A stretch of DNA of 38,664 nt. It comes from Euryarchaeota archaeon UBA501 (GTDB taxonomy: Archaea; Thermoplasmatota; Poseidoniia; Poseidoniales; Thalassarchaeaceae). Under the pieces are notes generated by a model that was given only the letters and a program-made list of their open reading frames with translations, was not told the origin of the DNA and did no database searches. Made by a program: the position numbers and the translations under genes. Where the stretch lies: positions 1-38,664 of the forward strand of contig DAVT01000069.1 of NCBI GenBank assembly GCA_002505685.1, written 5' to 3'. Within the stretch, counting starts at the first letter, position 1; each line of letters begins with the position of its first letter. Positions 33,699 through 38,664 of this stretch are shown piece after piece.

Positions 33699-34580
33699 AT
33701 GGGCGAGGCATGGTCCTGGATACGGGAGGCCCTGCTCGCCGGTGGGTTGATTGCAGTACTGATTTCAGTTCTCGTTTTGATGACCGGTTCTTGGCCTCCA
33801 ATGGTGGTTATTGAATCCAATTCCATGCAGCACGATGCAAACGGCGAAGTCGGCTCCATTGATGCTGGGGATCTCGTATTGGTGATGGCCGATGAACGAA
33901 AAGACATCATCACATTTGTAGAAGCGACTGAAATTGGAGGGGAATACGACGGCTACGAAAGTCATGGAATGCCAGGTGACGTCATCATCTATCAGAAAAA
34001 TGGAGGTTCTGATACACCGGTTATTCACCGAGCACTTCTCGAAGTCGTGGAAAATCCTTCGGGAGGCTGGGATGTGCCGGGAACAACACTTCAAAATGTA
34101 ACCAGCATCACTTGGACATTTGAGATTCTTTGTCCATATCATGGTGGAGATTACAATCTAAAAATCGAAGATTGGGATCCCGTTCATGCTGGATACCTCA
34201 CCAAGGGCGACAACAATGATTGCATGATTGACCAACCGGCAGCGAATACTCAAAGTCAGGGGCCAGGCCTTTCAGATGAGAATGGAAACCCAGTCCAGAC
34301 TACCAAAGGAGAATGGGTGATTGGAGTTGCTGGAGCAGAAATTCCATGGGTCGGTTCAATCAAACTGGGCCTCTCTGATAACAGTCAATCCGTTCCCGAT
34401 GCTTCATGGTCGAAATTGATTCTTACAGCAATCGTTCTACTGGCAATTCCAGCCATTTGGGAACGGGTTGCAGATCGTGTGATGCAAACAGCGCCAGAGG
34501 TTGCACAAGACCAACTGGAACGGGAATCCTCAGATTTGTTGCGCGATGATGATCAACAACAATCCCATGAAGAGGAATAG
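33699..34580 (+). CDS. Signal peptidase I, archaeal/ER (Ser-His-Asp) type
   Basis: 293 residues, larger than the usual archaeal enzyme (about 180-200). N-terminal TM at about 13-30, then the nucleophile S42 in ESNSMQH. H110 in VIHRAL replaces the bacterial lysine, and acidic residues follow in TKGDNNDCMID (D171, D174, D178). Inserts of 30-40 residues lie between Ser and His (about 64-90) and after His (120-165), adding bulk to the outer domain. A second TM lies near the C-terminus (about 255-272) and the tail is acidic (DDDQQQSHEEE). It cleaves signal peptides of exported proteins such as the surface protein nearby. ATG 33699 is 5 bp after the upstream gene; the frame upstream is in the shadow of that gene. 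Confidence 0.9.
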   Translation: MGEAWSWIREALLAGGLIAVLISVLVLMTGSWPPMVVIESNSMQHDANGEVGSIDAGDLVLVMADERKDIITFVEATEIGGEYDGYESHGMPGDVIIYQKNGGSDTPVIHRALLEVVENPSGGWDVPGTTLQNVTSITWTFEILCPYHGGDYNLKIEDWDPVHAGYLTKGDNNDCMIDQPAANTQSQGPGLSDENGNPVQTTKGEWVIGVAGAEIPWVGSIKLGLSDNSQSVPDASWSKLILTAIVLLAIPAIWERVADRVMQTAPEVAQDQLERESSDLLRDDDQQQSHEEE

Positions 34581-36059
34581 GCTACTAAATGACGAAATTT
34601 TCGTAACCGTCATTTCTGTTTTCAAACTGTGAGGGTTTCCCGAAAAACGGTTGAAAAAACCTACAATCACACCCAAGAAATCCTTCATCAAATGCCCTCC
34701 ATCAAATGGGATAATTGGGATGAGGTTGGCCAAACCTAAGCCAACGTTCCACCAAATGAACCAAAACAAGAGTGTAATGATGGCCATTAGAATCGTTGTA
34801 CCTAGAATGTCCCCCAACCATCCATCTGCTTCGATGTATTCCATTTCTTGGGGCATCATGATTTGACCCTCAAAAGTCAGGGGCGCATCAATCAGTACAA
34901 TCGGCTGAATAACCACACCCAATGCATCGACGTACAACGGACGGTCCTGTTCCCAAGCCATGGGCCCCACCAGTCTGTCCATTCCGCTTGAACCACTAGC
35001 CATCCCTGAAACTCCAAGGAATGCATCCTCTTTGTCAATCCCCAAAGCTACTATTTGGTCATCGGTTAGATTTTGCGATTTCATATAATCCCACTTGCTG
35101 GTCAGCGTCACCACAATCACACGTTCTGTGCGTATACCGTCACCATCAGGGTGGCTAAGCACAGTCAAATTGACAGATTCTCCAACACCCTGGGTGCTCA
35201 ACTGCTCGGTCATGTCTGCTGCTGAAGGAACTGGTACATCCTCAAAGTGTGTGATTATTTCCCAAGGCTCCAAACCAGACTCGGCGGCTGCAGAGTCTTC
35301 GATAATTCCACTTGCATGAACACCGGGATTGACAACTGAGAATTGGGTTGCCAAGATGCAAATTAATAACCACGACAAAAATCCAGCATACATGTTGGTC
35401 GCCGGGGCAGCCGCAAACAACCTTGCTCTTTCACGTCGAGGTGCTTTGGTTAATTCTTCAAATTCGGGTTCTACAAATGCACCAGCAGGAAATGGCCCCA
35501 GCATCAGTAGGCCCACTGAACGAACTCGCATTCCGTGCGCTCGCGCCTGTAAAGCATGGGCGAATTCATGGATAATCAAAGCGCCAGCAAAGGCGATTGC
35601 TGGCCACCAGAATGGAATGACAGGACTGACGCCGGGAAATGGAATGAGTTGACTAGCCGGTGCCTCGCTCTTTGGGACACCATAGATTAGTGCAGAACCG
35701 AAAGAAAGTATCAGAAATAAAACGATGAAAACCATGACCAATGAACAGGTCCAAAGGGAAAATTCACCATAAATTCTCCAAAATTTTCGAGGTTTGGCAA
35801 TTTTCTCGATGGTATCTTGACCTCGATTGCTACGCAGCATCAACAGGCCACCAAGTACCCTTGTTGCATTCCATTTGTCGAGTATGCCCCTTCGTTCTAA
35901 TTGACTCAGAATCAGCACCCACAGCCCTATTGCACCAAATGCCCAATGGAACTGTGCAGCAAGAAACGCGCTGATAAAAATCAGGATCAGGGCACGCCTA
36001 TCGCGTGCTGCTCGGGTACCGCTCACACCCTTCCCTCTTCTCGCTTCTTCTTGAACCAT
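34530..36059 (-). CDS. Site-2 protease-like M50 zinc metalloprotease with PDZ domain
   Basis: 509 residues, multi-spanning. The zinc motif is IIHEFAHALQARAHG (H164, E165, H168), and the third ligand is in LANLIPIIPFDGGH (the N-x-P-x-x-D-G motif) near the C-terminus. Between them lies an extracytoplasmic PDZ-like domain (about 245-300: GIIEDSAAAESGLEPWEIITHFEDVPV). About 90 further N-terminal residues include two TMs and a basic leader (VQEEARRGKGVSGTRAARD). S2P enzymes cut transmembrane segments in regulated proteolysis. ATG 36059 has a GAGGT 8 bp upstream; the 56 longer in-frame codons overlap a small gene on the other strand. Its end overlaps the signal peptidase gene by 51 bp. Confidence 0.92.
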   Translation of the reverse strand: MVQEEARRGKGVSGTRAARDRRALILIFISAFLAAQFHWAFGAIGLWVLILSQLERRGILDKWNATRVLGGLLMLRSNRGQDTIEKIAKPRKFWRIYGEFSLWTCSLVMVFIVLFLILSFGSALIYGVPKSEAPASQLIPFPGVSPVIPFWWPAIAFAGALIIHEFAHALQARAHGMRVRSVGLLMLGPFPAGAFVEPEFEELTKAPRRERARLFAAAPATNMYAGFLSWLLICILATQFSVVNPGVHASGIIEDSAAAESGLEPWEIITHFEDVPVPSAADMTEQLSTQGVGESVNLTVLSHPDGDGIRTERVIVVTLTSKWDYMKSQNLTDDQIVALGIDKEDAFLGVSGMASGSSGMDRLVGPMAWEQDRPLYVDALGVVIQPIVLIDAPLTFEGQIMMPQEMEYIEADGWLGDILGTTILMAIITLLFWFIWWNVGLGLANLIPIIPFDGGHLMKDFLGVIVGFFNRFSGNPHSLKTEMTVTKISSFSSLFLFMGLLLIIIAQQI

Positions 36060-36098
36060 CGGGCGAGACCTCAAGTCTGAAGCCTCCCTCGCAAGGTT

Positions 36099-36278
36099 AT
36101 GGTCGACGCAGTGGACGCACGACGAACCCAGCGCCGAGTCAATACTTTGCTTCGCGATCGGGATGCAATTCGCCGAATGCTGGAACAGGCTGCTTATGAG
36201 AGATTGAGCCGTGATGTGGGCCGCCAAAGAGTGGCCATCGACAAACTAGAGGCATTGATGTCTGGTGAAGATGTTTAG
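36099..36278 (+). CDS. Small helical protein, 59 residues, unknown
   Basis: A short reading frame starting MVDAVDARRTQRRVN and ending LEALMSGEDV. It is Arg-, Asp- and Leu-rich with heptad-like spacing (LLRDRDAIRRMLEQAAYERL), so probably a basic coiled coil or a small nucleic-acid or protein partner. It begins 40 bp from the S2P start on the opposite strand, and its last 4 bp overlap the Hjc-like gene's stop. Leaving this space empty would make a 215-bp gap in a very compact genome, and the codon choice resembles the neighbours. The Shine-Dalgarno is weak (AAGG 2 bp before the ATG). I know no family; treat as a probable gene. Confidence 0.55.
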   Translation: MVDAVDARRTQRRVNTLLRDRDAIRRMLEQAAYERLSRDVGRQRVAIDKLEALMSGEDV

Positions 36279-36907
36279 GCCTGAAATCGCTCCATCCATG
36301 CTGGCAACGGCTTTGGTTCAATTTCAATCGTTGCCTCAGATTCGGTTTCAATTGACAAAGCATCTTCTACCAATCTCGACAACCCGGCCGAGTCTGAATT
36401 TCTACACACTACCCCTAGAAATTGGTGCAAAGGCAAACCTTGGTCCCAGTCTAGATGTGGTTTTCCTGTACGTGTAAGTGGAAGTTTAGGGATTCGTTTT
36501 GCCAAAGTGGCCAAACGCCCGGTAAGCGTTGAGGTTTCGACCCGGAAGATTCGCCATGAATCGCCTCGGACGCCTTTGAGGCGATGAGCATAGAGCGGCA
36601 TCAATCCACATTTCTCTCCGATTTCTTGCATCGCTTGCAACTGCTCTTCTTTCTGTCCCGAGAAGTACACTTTCTTATCAGCTCGAGTTTTTACTTCAAT
36701 AGGGAAACAGAGATCTCCCCTAAGGGCCAACAAATCTCCGCTCCCATCCATGCCCGAACCTGCAGCTCTCACTACCAAAAAGGGGCGCTGAACAACTTGC
36801 ATCGCACGTGCTCGTTCTAACTCTGTGCAAGAGCGAGTAACGGCTCGAACCCCATCAGGAGAACCGGCCAAAACGGCTCGTAATTCACGCTCGTAAGACG
36901 AGGCCAT
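36275..36907 (-). CDS. Hjc-like Holliday junction resolvase / PD-(D/E)XK nuclease
   Basis: 210 residues. The archaeal Hjc pattern is recognisable: N-terminal SSYERELRAVL (first acid E6/E8), VVRAAGSGMDGSGDLLALRG (D58), FPIEVKTRADKKVYFSG (E71-x-K73) and QKEEQLQAM, with SWRIFRV closing the fold near residue 123. Differences from standard Hjc (about 130 aa) are an insertion of about 20 residues after the first helix and a C-terminal extension of about 85 residues that includes a basic segment (KRIPKLPLTRTGKPH). It cuts four-way junctions if active. ATG 36907 fits the family N-terminus; an in-frame ATG at 36967 would add 20 residues and cannot be excluded. It diverges from the RuvC-fold gene. Confidence 0.75.
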   Translation of the reverse strand: MASSYERELRAVLAGSPDGVRAVTRSCTELERARAMQVVQRPFLVVRAAGSGMDGSGDLLALRGDLCFPIEVKTRADKKVYFSGQKEEQLQAMQEIGEKCGLMPLYAHRLKGVRGDSWRIFRVETSTLTGRLATLAKRIPKLPLTRTGKPHLDWDQGLPLHQFLGVVCRNSDSAGLSRLVEDALSIETESEATIEIEPKPLPAWMERFQA

Positions 36908-37036
36908 CAGGCAATCCGGAACATCCGCGGTTATTACGGTGTTCGCTGAAACCCCGCGAATCCGCATTGTTTGTTTTCAAAATAGTTGAATTCGGTCCCG
37001 CGAGATGCGAAGGTTTGACTATCTACAGAGGTACCC

Positions 37037-37798
37037 ATGAGCGTGGGAAAGGTCATTGTCCGCACTTCGGATTTCCGACTGGCCTATCGGTTGCTAGCCG
37101 GATTGAAGGCTAGACACGTTCGTTGTGCACATCTTGAGAAGGATGCTCCTTTGCCCCCCTCCGCCTTGGTTTGGCTGGCTACACCAGAGGAAGTTGAGGC
37201 TGCAGCAGACCCGCTAGGAATCGGCGCCACATTGGAATCAGTAGAATCTGCCATTGACCGTGCCCTGCGCTTTGTCGCGAAAGGAGGAATCATCAAGCAA
37301 TTGACATTTGGAATAGACCCAGGTCCTCGCCCCGGTCTAGCATGGGTAGGGGATGGTCGAATTCTGGGAACGGCTCAGTTCGAATCTGTGGATGCGACCA
37401 TCGATCGAATTTGTTCGTTGTCCAATGATATTGGACACACTTCCTTGACGGTGCGAATTGGAGATGGCTCCCGTACAATTTCCAATCGCTTGGCCAATGT
37501 TTGCCTCGCTCGAGGTTTGCGTGTGGAGCGTGTCGATGAGAGACGAACATCGCGTGGATTACAACGCAACCAACACCATGCATCAGCCGCTAGAATTGCG
37601 CAAATGAATGGGGAGGTTATCACTCACAAGCAACCCGTTGTTCCTACTTCAGGTGAAGTCAGAGAGGTGCAAAGATTGAGTCGAAGAATGTCGAATGGTC
37701 GAGTAACCATTTCACAAAGATTGGCCCAAGCGGTTGCAGTGGGCCGTCTTTCCATGGAAGAGGCGATTGGTCGGCAACTTCAGCGAGTGAGTTACTAG
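37037..37798 (+). CDS. RuvC/YqgF-fold (RNase H-like) protein
   Basis: 253 residues. The RNase H-like core spans about 89-195: beta strand LTFGIDPGPRPGLAWVGDG with D94 of the DPG motif, VRIGDGSRTISNRL with D143, and RVERVDERRTSRG with D168/E169, the strand-turn of YqgF and RuvC resolvases. Where those enzymes carry a final Asp near the D-x-x-A-A motif, this protein has HHASAARIAQ (H180/H181), so the metal site is altered or differently placed. Residues 1-85 form an N-terminal Ala/Glu-rich domain I do not recognise. The C-terminal 50 residues are basic and helical (REVQRLSRRMSNGRV). ATG 37037 follows GAGGT (37028-37032). It may act in recombination or rRNA processing. Confidence 0.65.
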   Translation: MSVGKVIVRTSDFRLAYRLLAGLKARHVRCAHLEKDAPLPPSALVWLATPEEVEAAADPLGIGATLESVESAIDRALRFVAKGGIIKQLTFGIDPGPRPGLAWVGDGRILGTAQFESVDATIDRICSLSNDIGHTSLTVRIGDGSRTISNRLANVCLARGLRVERVDERRTSRGLQRNQHHASAARIAQMNGEVITHKQPVVPTSGEVREVQRLSRRMSNGRVTISQRLAQAVAVGRLSMEEAIGRQLQRVSY

Positions 37799-37810
37799 GG
37801 CCTTAAGGCC
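37799..37810. promoter_or_regulatory. TA-centred palindrome between the RuvC-fold and PD-(D/E)XK genes
   Basis: Perfect 12-bp palindrome ggccttaaggcc directly after the TAG stop. As RNA it would be a 4-bp stem with loop TTAA, which is weak; as DNA it is a possible dimer site. It lies in the 47-bp gap before the next ATG. Confidence 0.3.
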
Positions 37811-37845
37811 GCACCATTCAAATTGGAGGAAGTTGAGGATGACTC

Positions 37846-38442
37846 ATGGCAAACATGCATGAAGCTGGCAGAAAGGTTGTCGAAGAGTTGCGCGGGTATA
37901 TTGAAAATCATGAAGAACGAGTGGTTGTAAATCCTGCAACAGAGCATGGTCCTGATGTCATTCTTGATGGGGAAATCGAAATCGAGGTAAAAAAGTCTAC
38001 AACCTCCGTTAGTCAAGTAAGACCATGGGAATATGAGGTTCTTGTGATACATCACACCCATACAGACGACCAAGTTCGATGGTATGTTATCCCCCCTCAT
38101 ATCGTGATGATGCGAGCAGTTAACGGCGCCTCTAAACAACATGGCCACCTCCCCCTAGAATGTTGTAACCTAGGCAAACCATCTCCAGAAAACGCATTTT
38201 TTCATGAATACGAAGTGGAACCCAAAGATATTGAAAAGGCAATAATATTGGCTCATGCTCAAGGAGAGAAGGAAGATAAATTTCGAAAATTCTCTAAGGA
38301 ATTGAAAAAGCGCTATGAGGATTCTTCGGAATTTGAAAAACAACGCCTTGAAGACAAAAATAGAATAGAGGATTGTATGAGCAGTTCTGGATTTGAATTC
38401 GCTAAAGGGAAGCGCGGTGTTGTTTATCCTAAACATCAGTGA
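37846..38442 (+). CDS. Putative PD-(D/E)XK nuclease-fold protein
   Basis: 198 residues. The motif GPDVILDGEIEIEVKKS gives D37, then E47-x-K49, in the PD-(D/E)XK spacing, and follows an N-terminal helix. YEVLVIHHTHTDDQVRWYVIPP is a plausible core strand pair after it. The last 60 residues are charged and helical (KFRKFSKELKKRYEDSSEFEKQR). The DNA over the second half is more AT-rich than the neighbours, a mild hint of later acquisition. A GAGG Shine-Dalgarno lies 7 bp before ATG 37846. It may be a restriction-like or repair nuclease; no methyltransferase or specificity gene is beside it in the window. Confidence 0.6.
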   Translation: MANMHEAGRKVVEELRGYIENHEERVVVNPATEHGPDVILDGEIEIEVKKSTTSVSQVRPWEYEVLVIHHTHTDDQVRWYVIPPHIVMMRAVNGASKQHGHLPLECCNLGKPSPENAFFHEYEVEPKDIEKAIILAHAQGEKEDKFRKFSKELKKRYEDSSEFEKQRLEDKNRIEDCMSSSGFEFAKGKRGVVYPKHQ

Positions 38443-38488
38443 TAATCAAGAAACATAGACTCTAATTTCAAAGTAGGATTACTATTGC

Positions 38489-38664
38489 TTAGACTCGCCG
38501 TCGCAATTTTTCCATCAGCGCATCCGCTTCACCCAGTGCACTGAGTGTATCTTCCAACCGTCCTTCTGAGAAGGCTGCATCGGCATCTCCTACCGCTTTT
38601 TCACAAGCACCGCGCTCTCCATCGATGGCCTTGATACCCGCAGCCTCCAACTTTTTGCGCAGGC
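38489..38664 (-). CDS. C-terminus of a coiled-coil protein, 5' partial
   Basis: An open minus-strand frame runs in from the end of the window and stops at TAA (38491-38489); about 57 residues are visible, ending ALMEKLRRRV. The composition is Ala/Glu/Lys/Leu/Asp with heptad-like repeats (LRKKLEAAGIKAI, GRLEDTLSALGEADALMEKL), so a helical or coiled-coil end. Its identity cannot be given from this part. It converges with the PD-(D/E)XK gene over an AT-rich 46-bp gap (38443-38488) in which I see no clear hairpin. Confidence 0.7.
   Translation of the reverse strand, partial: LRKKLEAAGIKAIDGERGACEKAVGDADAAFSEGRLEDTLSALGEADALMEKLRRRV

Noticed and set aside
36060..36227. S2P with 56 extra N-terminal residues
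   Set aside because: The extension is Cys/His/Ser-rich without membrane character, overlaps a plausible small gene, and the ATG at 36059 has a good Shine-Dalgarno.
1..38664. Mobile element, prophage, CRISPR or toxin-antitoxin system
   Set aside because: No transposase, integrase, long terminal repeats, spaced repeats or toxin-like pairs seen on either strand.

Overview
The window looks like a chromosomal segment of a marine Thermoplasmatota archaeon, most likely Marine Group II (Poseidoniales). Archaeal markers are deoxyhypusine synthase, an archaeal long-type FKBP isomerase, a DUF63 membrane protein, geranylgeranyl reductase, a GxGD presenilin-type protease, an Lhr helicase, a UPF0200 kinase and an ER-type (Ser/His/Asp) signal peptidase. 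Bacterial-type UvrB, SerRS, YaaA and CcmF and a leucine-degradation carboxylase fit the mosaic gene content known for that group. The taxonomic placement is inference. Genes are very dense: gaps total only about 1.05 kb, the longest is about 160 bp, and no stretch over 300 bp lacks a gene. I saw no tRNA, rRNA, CRISPR array, insertion sequence, prophage or origin.

Layout. 1-1515 (+): the end of a class III aminotransferase and a half-sized epimerase-like protein. 7508-1498 (-): ubiD, ubiA, uvrB and dys, linked by short overlaps. 7608-17734 (+): geranylgeranyl reductase, ccmF, an FKBP isomerase, a DUF63 protein, then a leucine-catabolic set (methylcrotonyl-CoA carboxylase beta, a methylglutaconyl-CoA hydratase-like protein, biotin carboxylase, biotin carrier), closed by a bidirectional terminator. 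22030-17768 (-): a presenilin-like protease with a large inserted ectodomain, serS and yaaA. 22094-23949 (+): folC and dCMP deaminase. 32738-23930 (-): a giant surface protein, Lhr helicase and a P-loop kinase. 32899-34580 (+): an orphan membrane protein and signal peptidase, converging on an S2P-type protease (-). 36099-38442: an unlisted 59-residue gene, an Hjc-like nuclease, a RuvC/YqgF-fold protein and a PD-(D/E)XK protein. 38489-38664 (-): the tail of a coiled-coil protein.

How the genes work together. UbiA, UbiD, geranylgeranyl reductase and CcmF sit around one divergent promoter region and point to quinone, isoprenoid and cytochrome c biogenesis. The MCC cluster would take 3-methylcrotonyl-CoA from leucine to HMG-CoA, as expected for a peptide-consuming heterotroph. 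Signal peptidase, S2P and the presenilin-like protein are three membrane proteases close to a large exported protein. The last 2.2 kb holds three nuclease-fold genes.

The two most unusual signals are the presenilin-like protein carrying about 365 extracytoplasmic residues between TM3 and TM4, and a recurring class of compact hairpins in the short intergenic gaps. The hairpin stems are all different in sequence, but the 3-4 nt loops all contain TA, and several sit directly against start codons.
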